Shown here piece after piece: positions 1 through 7,336 of a stretch of 12,629 nucleotides of DNA. The DNA comes from Phycisphaerae bacterium. Lineage in GTDB: Bacteria > Planctomycetota > Phycisphaerae > WQYP01. Every line of letters starts with the position of its first letter. Positions within the stretch are counted from its first letter, which is position 1. The stretch is from NCBI GenBank assembly GCA_013044065.1, contig JABEVA010000080.1, positions 1 through 12,629 of the forward strand, given 5' to 3'. A program made the translations under genes and the position numbers. The notes beneath the pieces were generated by a model. It saw only the letters and a list, made by a program, of their open reading frames with translations, was not told the origin of the DNA and did no database searches.

Positions 1-2
1 TT

Positions 3-917
3 CTTGATGGACATCGCGGCATTCCGGCCATCGGTGACCACGGCTATAAACACCAAGATGGGTACGGGTATCTTTTTGGATGGCTGGCCAATTTATGCCC
101 GGAAGAAAAAGAGGCTTATCTATGGGCCTGGCGCCAAACTGGTGCTGAACTTACCCAGCAGCAGGCGCAAGTCAGCATATTTTCACCCCTCTTACAGGCT
201 GATCCAAGTACTATCCCTGCCGCCAAGGCCCCGACCATGCCAAACCTGCTAAATCTGCCGGGCTATGGAGCCATGGCCCGCACCAGCTTTAACACCCCCG
301 AGGAAAGCCTGCTGGTCATACGCTGCGGCGACGCCTGGGGCCATTACCATCCCGACGAAAGCAGTTTCTGGTGGTATTACCATCGGCAACTTCTGTGCGC
401 CGATGCCGACTTGGGCGGCGGACCACTCAAGCTTCAGCACCTCGGTCACAATGTACTCGGCTTCCCCAACCATAAACCGGTGCAACATCTAGACCGCGCC
501 GGATATCAAGTAACCGCCTGCCGGAAAACCTCCGCCGACGGCTATCACATTCGTTGCCGCATTCCCTTCCCGCGGTTCGACCTCGCGGGTAAAATTGTGG
601 ATATTCCGCCCGACCAGCCCATGCCGCTGGTGATCCGCACATTTTACTGGGATGCGCCGGAAACTTTGCGCATCATCGATGAACCGACCAACAGCCCGGA
701 CGGTCTGGTGCAATGGACACTGCATCTGCCGGCAGCAACGGCCCATATCGTGGAGGACCGTGCGGTGGAGTTTACCTATGCCGGCGGGCTGGTATTGCGT
801 GTGCATCTGCCGCAAGGGGCGAAGCAGACACAGTTGGAAAAACTGGCTTCCACCTGGCGGCTGACCTGCATTTACACGCAACAACGTCTTGAACACTGTC
901 TGCAAGTCGGCGTCTGA
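3..917 (+). CDS. Heparinase II/III-like protein, 3' part only (5' end outside window)
   Basis: The reading frame is open from the window edge to the TGA at 915-917 and gives 304 residues with no start visible, so this is the C-terminal part of a longer protein. Visible residues 113-122 read GHYHPDESSF, followed by a run of hydrophobic strands. A second cluster, LGHNVLGF, starts at residue 147. This H-x-H-x-D/E-x-S-F block followed by a 'HN-V' strand is the pattern of the heparinase II/III beta-sandwich domain, found in polysaccharide lyases and in planctomycete proteins of unknown substrate. The remaining 150 residues look like further beta strands, as in the lyase C-terminal domain. If it is a lyase, it would cleave uronic-acid-containing polysaccharide by beta-elimination. 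The catalytic toroid domain lies upstream of the window, so neither substrate nor a secretion signal can be judged. An ATG at 237 is internal to the frame and is not the start. Confidence 0.6.
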   Translation, partial: LDGHRGIPAIGDHGYKHQDGYGYLFGWLANLCPEEKEAYLWAWRQTGAELTQQQAQVSIFSPLLQADPSTIPAAKAPTMPNLLNLPGYGAMARTSFNTPEESLLVIRCGDAWGHYHPDESSFWWYYHRQLLCADADLGGGPLKLQHLGHNVLGFPNHKPVQHLDRAGYQVTACRKTSADGYHIRCRIPFPRFDLAGKIVDIPPDQPMPLVIRTFYWDAPETLRIIDEPTNSPDGLVQWTLHLPAATAHIVEDRAVEFTYAGGLVLRVHLPQGAKQTQLEKLASTWRLTCIYTQQRLEHCLQVGV

Positions 918-1228
918 TGGCTTGGGACAATTCTTAGCCTCCGCAAAGTCGTTGCTGCTTGGGAACCGCCCCTCCTAAGGGCAATTGCTCCAGCCGCGTG
1001 GCCGCCACCAGCAAAAATGGAATGTCGTTGAAATTCACCTTTGTTCAGCCTTGAGCGCCAAGCAAGGTTACTGCGTGAAAAAAATGCCACCGGCGGCATA
1101 GTGCTCTGTCACAAACCCGGTACAGTTGACGCTAATGTCCGCTCAAGATACTTTATCTAAAGAAGATGCGCCGATGGGCCGGCTTGTGCCGGTATCGGTG
1201 TTGCCGCTATTTTTCAGGAGCAGAACTG
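918..1228. other. Spacer between heparinase-like gene and hpf
   Basis: This 311-nt stretch has no convincing gene; the open frames crossing it have no recognisable protein character. A hairpin at 958-979 has a 7-bp stem including one G-T pair and an 8-nt loop. It could end transcription of the upstream gene, but no T-run follows, so it is not a convincing intrinsic terminator. A candidate promoter at 1126-1154 lies near the right end. Confidence 0.5.
1126..1154 (+). promoter_or_regulatory. Candidate sigma70-type promoter for hpf-ptsN-npr
   Basis: TTGACG at 1126-1131 (5 of 6 to the -35 consensus) is followed after 17 nt by TACTTT at 1149-1154 (3 of 6, keeping the two T's and the key A). The predicted start would lie about 65 nt upstream of the hpf GTG. 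The -10 is poor, so this is a weak call from sequence match alone. Confidence 0.3.
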
Positions 1229-1537
1229 GTGATTATTACGGTGACGGGACGCCATTTGGACGTAACGGCGACAATTAAAGAGCATGCCCAGGAAAGAGCC
1301 AAAAAACTGCTCAAACATTATGATCTGATCAAGGAAATAGAGGTGATCCTTGATGGCAGTGCCGACAAGCAAAAAGGCGTTGAAATTATTGTCAGCGCGG
1401 AACATCGCAATATGTTTGTCGGCACATGCGTGGGCGAAGACCTCTATGCGTGCATTGATCAGGCGGTGCATAAGTTGGAGCGACAACTCACTGACCATAA
1501 GGAGCGCTTTCGGAACCGTAAGCATCCAAACGCATAA
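1229..1537 (+). CDS. hpf: Ribosome hibernation promoting factor, short form (HPF/RaiA family)
   Basis: The product is 102 residues and opens with IITVTGRHLDVTATIKEHA, the typical beta1-alpha1 start of the S30AE/HPF family. EVILDG, GVEIIVSAEHRN and DLYACIDQAVHKLERQL follow, giving the beta-alpha-beta-beta-beta-alpha fold. Family members bind the 30S decoding centre and inactivate ribosomes in stationary phase or starvation. The protein ends at the basic KERFRNRKHPNA tail and has no C-terminal dimerisation domain, so it is the short type. The frame stays open upstream to an ATG at 1166, but that extension (RRWAGLCRYRCC...) is not family-like. The GTG at 1229 has CAGGAG at 1215-1220 with 8-nt spacing and starts exactly where homologues start. 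It lies 135 nt upstream of ptsN on the same strand, an arrangement common in bacteria where hpf sits among nitrogen-PTS genes, often after rpoN. No rpoN is present here. Confidence 0.92.
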   Translation: MIITVTGRHLDVTATIKEHAQERAKKLLKHYDLIKEIEVILDGSADKQKGVEIIVSAEHRNMFVGTCVGEDLYACIDQAVHKLERQLTDHKERFRNRKHPNA

Positions 1538-1541
1538 CGTG

Positions 1542-1563
1542 GCAAGCCCCCGGCGAAGCTTGC
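1542..1563 (+). other. Small hairpin in the hpf-ptsN spacer
   Basis: GCAAGC at 1542-1547 and GCTTGC at 1558-1563 form a perfect 6-bp stem with a 10-nt loop, five bases after the hpf stop. No T-run follows, so it may be an mRNA processing or stability element, or chance. The rest of the 135-nt spacer shows nothing recognisable apart from GAGG at 1664-1667, the ptsN ribosome binding site. Confidence 0.25.
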
Positions 1564-1672
1564 AATACCAAAAGGCGGCGAACACCCTGCAAACGTGGAC
1601 TGACACAGCAGGTCATGCGGTTCCTGGTGCGTTCAATGGTTATCCGTGTGCAGTGCCTTTTTCGAGGTTGTT

Positions 1673-2158
1673 ATGAAGCTTGCTGATTTAATTGTCAAAG
1701 ACGCGATTTTGCCCCAAATCAAGGCTACCCAGCGAGAAGGTGCCATTCGGGAGTTGGTTGAAGCGTTGGCGCAGACAGGGGCGGTGCCTGTGGATCAGGT
1801 TGGGTCCATCACCAAAGCGTTGCTGGAGAGGGAAAAGCACGGTAGTACCGGTTTTGGCAAGGGCGTGGCGGTGCCCCATGCAAAACACCCCGCGGTTAAA
1901 GAGCGGGTGGCAACAATTGGGCGCAGCACGGAAGGCATCGATTTTTGTTCGTTGGATGAAGCGCCGGTCTATACGGTGGTATTATTACTTTCCCCACCGG
2001 AAGCTCCGGAATTGCACCTTGAAGCGATGGAAATTATTTTTCGCCACCTCCAGCAGGATTCGTTCCGTCGCTTTCTGCGGCAGGCCGCCACCCGGGAGGA
2101 AACGATGGACCTGATTGCCGAAGTAGATCAGGCCGCCACTGCTCGCAAGACCACGTAG
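1673..2158 (+). CDS. ptsN: Nitrogen-PTS EIIA protein (EIIA-Ntr)
   Basis: The 161-residue product matches the PTS EIIA type-2 (fructose/nitrogen) domain along its full length. It starts MKLADLIVKDAILPQIKA, continues with ALLEREKHGSTGFGKGVAVPHAKH, and later has EAPELHLEAMEIIFRHLQQDSFRRFL. His69 in the VPHAKH motif is the expected phospho-acceptor from HPr/NPr. The family regulates rather than transports: phosphorylated or free EIIA-Ntr modulates potassium, nitrogen or envelope-stress functions through protein contacts. No EIIB or EIIC domain is fused or adjacent, in keeping with the regulatory branch. The ATG at 1673 was chosen over the in-frame ATG at 1646 because homologues begin at MKLADL and GAGG sits 5 nt before it. 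The HPr-like gene follows 61 nt downstream on the same strand and is likely co-transcribed, supplying the phosphate donor. EI is not in the window. Confidence 0.93.
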   Translation: MKLADLIVKDAILPQIKATQREGAIRELVEALAQTGAVPVDQVGSITKALLEREKHGSTGFGKGVAVPHAKHPAVKERVATIGRSTEGIDFCSLDEAPVYTVVLLLSPPEAPELHLEAMEIIFRHLQQDSFRRFLRQAATREETMDLIAEVDQAATARKTT

Positions 2159-2219
2159 CCCTGGCCGGGCGGACGAATTGTTCGACCGCATAGCCAGAGA
2201 ATGTATCAACGCAGGAACC

Positions 2220-2483
2220 ATGGACCGGCTCATAACAATCAAAAATAAGCTGGGGTTGCACGCCCGACCCGCCATGCAATTTGTGGACTTGGCCAACCAA
2301 TTTCACAGTAGCATTCGCGTGTGGAAAGGGGACCAGTGCGTGGACGGCAAGAGCATCATGCACATGATGATGCTGGCCGCCACCGAAGGCACGGGCCTTA
2401 AGCTCGAAGCCGACGGTGATGATGCCGCGGGAGCGCTGGACGCCCTGGAGCGACTGGTAAATGCTCATTTTGGCGAGGATTGA
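2220..2483 (+). CDS. HPr-family phosphocarrier (NPr-like)
   Basis: The 87-residue product has the complete HPr fold signature: ITIKNKLGLHARPAMQFVDLANQF, then KGDQCVDGKSIMHMMMLAATEGTGLKLEADGDDAAGALDALERLV. His14 within GLHARPA is the site phosphorylated by enzyme I, and Arg16 is the conserved neighbour. Ser45 in GKSIM sits where HPr kinase acts in Firmicutes and in many bacteria that have hprK. The protein would carry phosphate to the EIIA-Ntr encoded just upstream. The start is the ATG at 2220, preceded by AGGA with short spacing; the frame opens earlier at a TTG (2178), but the extension has no family similarity. Whether it should be named ptsO/npr or ptsH cannot be settled here. Only its linkage to ptsN argues for the nitrogen branch. 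It is convergent with ruvB, with an inverted-repeat element between. Confidence 0.92.
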   Translation: MDRLITIKNKLGLHARPAMQFVDLANQFHSSIRVWKGDQCVDGKSIMHMMMLAATEGTGLKLEADGDDAAGALDALERLVNAHFGED

Positions 2484-2521
2484 TGGCGACGGGTAGTATT
2501 ATCACCGCTTTCACCAAGGAT

Positions 2522-2717
2522 ACGATAGGGACCGGGCAAAAATAACTTTGTACTTTCCGGCTGGTTCTTTTGGTCGCTGGCTTCGTGGCTCGCTCCGTAC
2601 AGAGCCACTTGGGGGGGATGCGCGGCCGTCGCGCCTCGCCCGCAGCCGCGGCCAAAATTTCAGACAAAGCCGCAGCGCCGGAAAATACGAATTTATTTCT
2701 GCGCGGTCCCATACCGT
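2522..2717. repeat. Inverted-repeat element (MITE/REP-like) between npr and ruvB
   Basis: The left arm 2528-2561 and right arm 2677-2710 are imperfect inverted copies: 34 nt each, with 29 matching by hand count. With one gap the match extends outwards to about 2522 and 2717. Inside, TTTTGGTCGC at 2568-2577 has a weaker counterpart near 2648-2657. A perfect 7-bp stem with a 10-nt loop lies at 2585-2608, next to a run of seven G's (2610-2616). Transcribed from either strand, the element would fold into one long branched hairpin. It fills the 259-nt gap between convergent genes, so it may act as a bidirectional transcription barrier. Open frames on both strands within it are artefacts of the repeat; both contain an AGKY...ARS peptide, which reflects the arms. 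No transposase is present, so if mobile it would move in trans. Confidence 0.7.
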
Positions 2718-2742
2718 GATGGCCCTCACCGGGGCGCGTAGT

Positions 2743-3807
2743 TCAGGGTGATCCGGACGAAGGAAAGAGGGTGGACGTGTCGGAGGTTGGAGGCTGGGCC
2801 GGTGGTTTTAAGTGGATATGGGTGAACCCAGCCGCGGTCAACTGTCGGCCTTTGGGAGTTCGCCGTAAAAAGCCAATCTGTAAGAGGAACGGCTCCACCA
2901 CATCCTCCAGCGTATCCGCTTCTTCACCCATGGTGGCGGCGAGAGCTTCCAGTCCGGCAGGACCACCTTCATAGTCCCGCGCCAGCACTCGCATAAATCG
3001 ACGATCCAACTCGTCGAGGCCCATGTCATCAATGGCTTCCAGATTTAGCGCATCTTGGGTAATTGCCGGAGTTAGTTGGCCCTGTCCCCGTACCACGGCA
3101 AAATCACGCACGCGACGCAGCAGGCGATTCACCACCCGCGGCGTGCCACGGGCTCGATGCGCCAGGAGCAAGAGAGACTTTTCTTCGGCCGGCAAGTTCA
3201 GAAGTTCCGCCGACCGTCGTACGATTCGCAGGAGATCTTCCGGAGAATAAAAATTCAGATGATGCACGATGCCAAAACGCGACCGCATCGGTCCGGAAAG
3301 CAGTCCCGCTCGCGTAGTGGCGGCAATAAGCGTAAAGGGCTGAATTTCCATGTGCATGGACTGGGCGTGCGTGCCCGCACCCATCATCACATCAATACAG
3401 TAGTCCTCCATGGCGGGATAGAGATATTCCTCGACGGCTGCGGGAATACGGTGGATTTCATCAATGAAAAGGACATCGCCACGGCCCAAGTTGGTTAAAA
3501 TGCTCACCAAATCCGTCGGACGCACAAGGGCGGGACCGCTGGTAATGCGCGGCACGGAACCGTTGAGTTCCGACGCCACGATGTGCGCCAGTGTGGTTTT
3601 TCCCAACCCGGGAGGGCCGTGCAATAATACATGCTCCATCGCCTCCTGACGCGTCTTAGCAGCCTGCACGCTGATGCGAAGTTTTTCAATAAGCTCCGGC
3701 TGACCGATGTAATCGCCGAGCTTCCTGGGGCGCAGCGTCAACTGTCCGGAGCGCGAGGGTTCATCCTCCGGAAGTGACGCTGCGCTGACGATTCGCTCTC
3801 GAGCCAT
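2743..3807 (-). CDS. ruvB: Holliday junction branch migration ATPase RuvB
   Basis: The 354-residue product is a full-length RuvB. Walker A GPPGLGKT is at residues 64-71 and Walker B DVLFIDEIHR at 111-120. Sensor 1 AATTRAG follows around 162-168, and the sensor-2 GTPRVVNRLLRRVRDFA helix after that. The C-terminal winged helix ends with IGFLRRTPKGRQLTAAG. RuvB forms hexameric rings that pump DNA through RuvA-bound Holliday junctions during recombination repair. The ATG at 3807 gives MARERIVSAASLPEDEP before the first conserved LRPRKLGDYIGQ block, normal for the family. The last 25 residues after the winged helix are Pro/Ser/Thr-rich and probably disordered. The gene lies 18 nt downstream of ruvA on the same strand and is almost certainly co-transcribed. 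No ruvC is visible. The gene ends about 25 nt from the inverted-repeat element. Confidence 0.98.
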   Translation of the reverse strand: MARERIVSAASLPEDEPSRSGQLTLRPRKLGDYIGQPELIEKLRISVQAAKTRQEAMEHVLLHGPPGLGKTTLAHIVASELNGSVPRITSGPALVRPTDLVSILTNLGRGDVLFIDEIHRIPAAVEEYLYPAMEDYCIDVMMGAGTHAQSMHMEIQPFTLIAATTRAGLLSGPMRSRFGIVHHLNFYSPEDLLRIVRRSAELLNLPAEEKSLLLLAHRARGTPRVVNRLLRRVRDFAVVRGQGQLTPAITQDALNLEAIDDMGLDELDRRFMRVLARDYEGGPAGLEALAATMGEEADTLEDVVEPFLLQIGFLRRTPKGRQLTAAGFTHIHLKPPAQPPTSDTSTLFPSSGSP

Positions 3808-3825
3808 AGCATCTCCGAGTTGGCA

Positions 3826-4458
3826 TTAGACGGTACCAGCCTTAAGGCGATAGGCGGCACGGACAATCTCCGCAGTCCTTTTCAGTTCCGGGTCCGCCCG
3901 GCATACCCGATCCACCCAGTTTTCAGCCTCGGCCCGACGTTCGCCTAGTGAAACCAAGGCGGTAATGGCCTGCTCCAGTTCTTCCAGCCGCTGCGCTGCT
4001 AAGCCCACGGATGCAGCGCCCGCCCCACCGGTGGCAAAATGGTCCACCTTGCCGGAAAGCTCCGCGATAACCTGTTCGGCGGTGCGTTTACCGATTTCCG
4101 GCAAACTGGTAAGAAATTTGGAGTCCTTGCGGCAAATAGCGGCGGCAATTTGGCCTACCGGCGCGGTCAGCGCCCGCAACGCCCGGCGCGGGCCAATACC
4201 TTTAACGGTAATAAATTTTTGAAAAAAAACCTTATCATCATTACGCAAAAAGCCTAACAAGCGGGGCGCAAGCTGGCCGAAACTGGCATTACCCTCAATG
4301 TATTCGAGCGTAAAGAACAGACATTTCTCGCCCTTATGGGCCTGCAAGTGTTGTATATCAACCGCTGGAACGTGCAATTCATAAGTGATGTCGCCGACCG
4401 TCACCAGCACAGATTCGTCGCTTACCTCAGCAATGATTCCGTTGACTCGGGCGATCAT
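3826..4458 (-). CDS. ruvA: Holliday junction DNA-binding protein RuvA
   Basis: The 210-residue product begins MIARVNGIIAEV and has the OB-fold domain I (about 1-65). Domain II carries two helix-hairpin-helix motifs: VKGIGPRRAL around 85-94 and LPEIGKRTAEQVIAEL around 119-134. After a Gly/Ala-rich linker (143-152), domain III (RLEELEQAITALVSLGERRAEAENWVDRV) would contact RuvB. RuvA tetramers bind four-way junctions and recruit the RuvB motor. The frame is open much further upstream, to about 4857 and across the start of the divergent shc gene. That extension has no RuvA similarity, and the ATG at 4458 is where homologues begin. The ribosome binding site is weak (GGA). It is the first gene of a ruvA-ruvB pair, with a candidate promoter at 4496-4524. 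Confidence 0.97.
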   Translation of the reverse strand: MIARVNGIIAEVSDESVLVTVGDITYELHVPAVDIQHLQAHKGEKCLFFTLEYIEGNASFGQLAPRLLGFLRNDDKVFFQKFITVKGIGPRRALRALTAPVGQIAAAICRKDSKFLTSLPEIGKRTAEQVIAELSGKVDHFATGGAGAASVGLAAQRLEELEQAITALVSLGERRAEAENWVDRVCRADPELKRTAEIVRAAYRLKAGTV

Positions 4459-4495
4459 GGAGATTCCATTCTTACATACCACCAGCCAAGGAGTT

Positions 4496-4524
4496 AGTAT
4501 AAGCGCAACTATCGCGCATGGCCA
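4496..4524 (-). promoter_or_regulatory. Candidate promoter for ruvAB
   Basis: Read on the - strand, TGGCCA (4524-4519, 4 of 6 to the -35 consensus) is separated by 17 nt from TATACT (4501-4496, 5 of 6 to the -10 consensus). The -10 lies 37 nt upstream of the ruvA ATG, a normal distance for a short leader. No clear LexA-type palindrome was seen beside it. Confidence 0.35.
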
Positions 4525-4573
4525 CCGCCGCAAAATCTGCCCCCACGGTACCACAGCAAGCTGCCAGCGCCAC

Positions 4574-4602
4574 TTGCCCAAACCTTTATCTTCTGTTAAT
4601 TT
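4574..4602 (+). promoter_or_regulatory. Candidate promoter for shc
   Basis: TTGCCC at 4574-4579 (4 of 6) is followed after 17 nt by TAATTT at 4597-4602 (3 of 6). It lies about 100 nt before the GTG at 4705 and in the 246-nt divergent region shared with ruvA. The match is weak and rests on spacing and position only. Confidence 0.2.
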
Positions 4603-4704
4603 CACCGTTGGTTCTTCAGCCATCGCAAGTTGGGGTGTTCCGAATGGCTTTGCGGACGGTACTTGCGTGGCTTGCAGTAAGGTTGAATCGGGATCTGTAT
4701 CAAA

Positions 4705-6741
4705 GTGAATGAATCGGCCGGATTTAGAAACCAATTCCTTTCGCAAATAGAGCCATTGGCGTCGGCCACAGAGGCGATCTCTTCTGCGGCAGACCATGAT
4801 ATCTCGGAATCCATGCCGGACTTTGCCACGCGATCCTTGGCCTCCCCGGAAACGCACAGCCTTGATGAGAGTCTGCTCGCAGCGGTCAATTGCCTGCTAG
4901 GCCAGCACAAACCGCAGGGTTATTGGGTTGGCGAGCTTCAGGGTGATAGCATCCTGGAATCAGAATACATTTTAATGAAATTTATTTTGGAAGAGGAAAA
5001 TGACCCGGATTTGCCGCTGATTGCCAATTACCTTCGCCGCCTCCAGCAGGCGGATGGTGGATGGAATATGTTTCCCGGCGGAAACAGCGATCTAAGTGGC
5101 ACAGTCAAGGCTTATTTTGCGTTGAAATTGATGGGCGACGACCCCGAAAGCCCGCACATGCGAGCCGCCCGCAACGTGTGTCGTGAACTGGGCGGCGCAG
5201 AGCAATGCAATAGCTTTTCCAAATTTTTTCTGGCGGCACTGGGTCAAATCAGCTATAATGCCTGTCCCAACATTCCACCGGAAATCGTTCTACTTCCCAA
5301 GTGGATTTACTTTAATCTCTACGCCGTCTCCGCCTGGAGCCGCACGATGATTCTTCCGCTGGCCATTGTCAGCGCCCATCGCCCGGTGCGCAAGCTCTCG
5401 GCCAAACAGGGCATCGGTGAATTATTTAACAAACCCGCCGCCGCGAACAGTTCGGCGGGACGGCTGCGCGGCCTTCCCAAAAGTTGGCGGGAAATGTTTC
5501 TGCTGCTCGATTTATCGCTGAAGCGGTATCAAAAAACCGCCGTGACACCCTTGCGTCCCAAGGCCCTGCGCGAAGCGGAAAAGTGGCTGGTGGAGCACCT
5601 GCAAGGCTCGGATGGCTTGGGGGCCATTTTCCCGCCGATGGTCTACATCCTGATTGTATTTAAAACTCTCCGTTACCCCAGCGACCATCCACTGGTGCAA
5701 AAAGCACAGCGCGATCTCAAAGACCTTTTTATCCGCCAGAACGATACTATCCGCATTCAGCCCTGCTGGTCGGCCGTATGGGATACTGGGATCGCGCTAA
5801 ACGCTCTGGCAGAGTTTGGCATCGCACCGGATCATCCCATTGCCAGCAAGACCACAGAATGGCTGTTGGCCAAGGAATGTCGCACCGCCTGCGACTGGAG
5901 TAAAAACTGTCCGGATGTGGAGCCCAGTGGATGGTTTTTTGAATTCGCCAATCCACACTACCCAGATGTGGATGATACCGCCATGGTGGCCATGGCCCTG
6001 CGTCGTCTGGGTGGCAAGCCAGCACAAGCGGCACTTAACCGCGGCCTCAACTGGTTGCTGGCTATGCAAAATGACGATGGCGGCTGGGCCGCCTTTGACC
6101 GCACCCGCAACCGGCCCATTCTGGAACATGTGCCCTTTGCCGACCATAACGCCATTCAAGACCCATCGTGTCCGGATATCGCCGCCCGGGTGCTGGAGTG
6201 TCTGGGACACAACGGCTTTGATTATCGTCATCCGGCCGTCATGAAGGCCGTGCGATTTCTACGCGAAACCCAGGAAGCCGAAGGTTGCTGGTTTGGTCGA
6301 TGGGGCGTCAATTACATCTATGGCACCTGGCAGGTGCTCACGGGCCTGCGGCTGGTAGGCGAACGCATGGACCAACGCTTCATCCGCCATGCGGCCGACT
6401 GGCTTAGATCCTGCCAAAAAGCTGATGGCAGTTGGGGGGAATCCTGCCAGAGCTATGATAACCCAAAGCTCAAGGGTCAAGGCCCCAGCACAGCTTCCCA
6501 GACGGCTTGGGGAGCCATGGGACTTATGGCCGTGGATGGCCCGCACGATCCAGCTGTTAAGAATGCGATCCAGTGGCTTATGGATCACCAAACTCCGACG
6601 GGGGACTGGGAAGAACCCTGGTTCACGGGAACCGGATTTCCCCGGGTGTTTTACCTTAAATATCATTTGTATCGGCTTTACTTTCCACTTATGGCCATAG
6701 CCCGCTTCCGTCGGCTTGGCGGCAATGCGCGCCGACGATGA
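4705..6741 (+). CDS. shc: Squalene-hopene cyclase
   Basis: The 678-residue product is a complete prokaryotic squalene-hopene cyclase, the membrane-associated enzyme that folds squalene into hopene in one protonation-initiated cascade, the first dedicated step of hopanoid synthesis. The acid motif DVDDTA is at 421-426, in PHYPDVDDTAMVAMAL. QW-type repeats include QQADGGW (114-120), QNDDGGW (455-461), TQEAEGCW and CQKADGSW. The family C-terminus FTGTGFPRVFYLKYHLY starts at residue 640. The N-terminal substrate-entry block GYWVGELQGDSILESEYIL is also present. The GTG start at 4705 gives about 50 residues before the conserved DESLLAAVNCLL helix; an ATG at 4813 (residue 37) would give a more usual N-terminus, and neither has a strong ribosome binding site. 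No other hopanoid (hpn) gene is adjacent, so squalene synthesis must be encoded elsewhere. The gene diverges from ruvAB. Confidence 0.95.
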   Translation: MNESAGFRNQFLSQIEPLASATEAISSAADHDISESMPDFATRSLASPETHSLDESLLAAVNCLLGQHKPQGYWVGELQGDSILESEYILMKFILEEENDPDLPLIANYLRRLQQADGGWNMFPGGNSDLSGTVKAYFALKLMGDDPESPHMRAARNVCRELGGAEQCNSFSKFFLAALGQISYNACPNIPPEIVLLPKWIYFNLYAVSAWSRTMILPLAIVSAHRPVRKLSAKQGIGELFNKPAAANSSAGRLRGLPKSWREMFLLLDLSLKRYQKTAVTPLRPKALREAEKWLVEHLQGSDGLGAIFPPMVYILIVFKTLRYPSDHPLVQKAQRDLKDLFIRQNDTIRIQPCWSAVWDTGIALNALAEFGIAPDHPIASKTTEWLLAKECRTACDWSKNCPDVEPSGWFFEFANPHYPDVDDTAMVAMALRRLGGKPAQAALNRGLNWLLAMQNDDGGWAAFDRTRNRPILEHVPFADHNAIQDPSCPDIAARVLECLGHNGFDYRHPAVMKAVRFLRETQEAEGCWFGRWGVNYIYGTWQVLTGLRLVGERMDQRFIRHAADWLRSCQKADGSWGESCQSYDNPKLKGQGPSTASQTAWGAMGLMAVDGPHDPAVKNAIQWLMDHQTPTGDWEEPWFTGTGFPRVFYLKYHLYRLYFPLMAIARFRRLGGNARRR

Positions 6742-6914
6742 TGCCGACACCCATAAAAGCCGGAAAATGAGATCATCCCCGGTACGCTATCAGGCGGAGT
6801 CTCTGGGCACGTCATCCAATGGTTCCGGCTCAACCGAAGTGCCCAACGCCAAGGCGGCCCCCCTCTACAACGTCAGATCCTCACATCGCAGGCCACCACA
6901 CCAACGGCCGGCAC

Positions 6915-6943
6915 TTGACCAAAGTGCTAAAACCACCTGTAAT
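6915..6943 (+). promoter_or_regulatory. Candidate promoter for acylphosphatase-permease pair
   Basis: TTGACC at 6915-6920 (5 of 6) and TGTAAT at 6938-6943 (5 of 6, but lacking the important second-position A) are 17 nt apart. They lie about 80 nt upstream of the acylphosphatase ATG, in the 280-nt gap after shc. A 7-bp perfect hairpin follows at 6951-6969 (ATGTTGG/CCAACAT, 5-nt loop) and would lie in the 5' leader. The rest of the gap shows nothing recognisable. Confidence 0.3.
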
Positions 6944-7021
6944 TGGTACCATGTTGGTAGGCCCAACATAATGTTGCAGCCCGGTCTCTTTTGGAAAGCG
7001 TGATATGCCGGTGAATAGACT

Positions 7022-7297
7022 ATGGCCAGTGAATGCTGCATTATTATTTTTTCTGGGCGAGTTCAGGGCGTGGGCTTCCGCCTCACCGCGGTACAGTTTG
7101 CCCGCCACCGTCCGCTGGGCGGAACAGTGCGCAACTTGTCCGATGGTCGCGTGGAACTGGTGCTGGAAGGAGATCCGGCGGAAATCCGCGGTTTGCTGGT
7201 GGACATCCAGAGACATTTTGAAGGATTCATCCATGACGTAACCCATAGCACTGAAAATCCCGTCGGTTTGGCACCGCCGGTTCGTATTGTGTATTGA
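7022..7297 (+). CDS. acyP: Acylphosphatase
   Basis: The 91-residue product has both family signatures. FSGRVQGVGFR (10-20) forms the phosphate-binding loop with Arg20. GGTVRNLSDGRVELVLEGDP (33-52) carries the catalytic Asn38. Acylphosphatases hydrolyse the carboxyl-phosphate bond of acyl phosphates such as 1,3-bisphosphoglycerate, carbamoyl phosphate or acetyl phosphate, and their physiological role in bacteria is poorly defined. The length is normal for the stand-alone enzyme. The ATG at 7022 has GGTGA 7 nt upstream. The C-terminus ends PPVRIVY, close to the usual aromatic end. The permease gene follows 39 nt downstream on the same strand, so the two may be co-transcribed, but no functional link is evident. 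Confidence 0.93.
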   Translation: MASECCIIIFSGRVQGVGFRLTAVQFARHRPLGGTVRNLSDGRVELVLEGDPAEIRGLLVDIQRHFEGFIHDVTHSTENPVGLAPPVRIVY

Positions 7298-7336
7298 AAT
7301 GATTGGCTCAACAAGACCCTGCCTGGAACAAAACCC

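Noticed and set aside
1166..1228. Longer hpf start at ATG 1166
   Set aside because: The added 21 residues are Arg/Cys-rich and not family-like; the GTG at 1229 has a good ribosome binding site and the correct family N-terminus.
918..1672. tRNA genes in the spacers around hpf
   Set aside because: No GTTC-type T-loop with matching acceptor arms was found on either strand.
2398..2751. Open frames on both strands across the inverted-repeat element
   Set aside because: Each contains repeat-arm peptides in opposite orientation and shows no protein character; they are by-products of the repeat.
4459..4704. SOS (LexA) operator between ruvA and shc
   Set aside because: No convincing LexA-type palindrome was found by eye on either strand, and LexA sites in this lineage are not known to me.
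4459..4857. N-terminal extension of ruvA (frame open for 133 more codons)
   Set aside because: The extension has no RuvA similarity, overlaps the start of the divergent shc gene, and homologues begin at the ATG at 4458.
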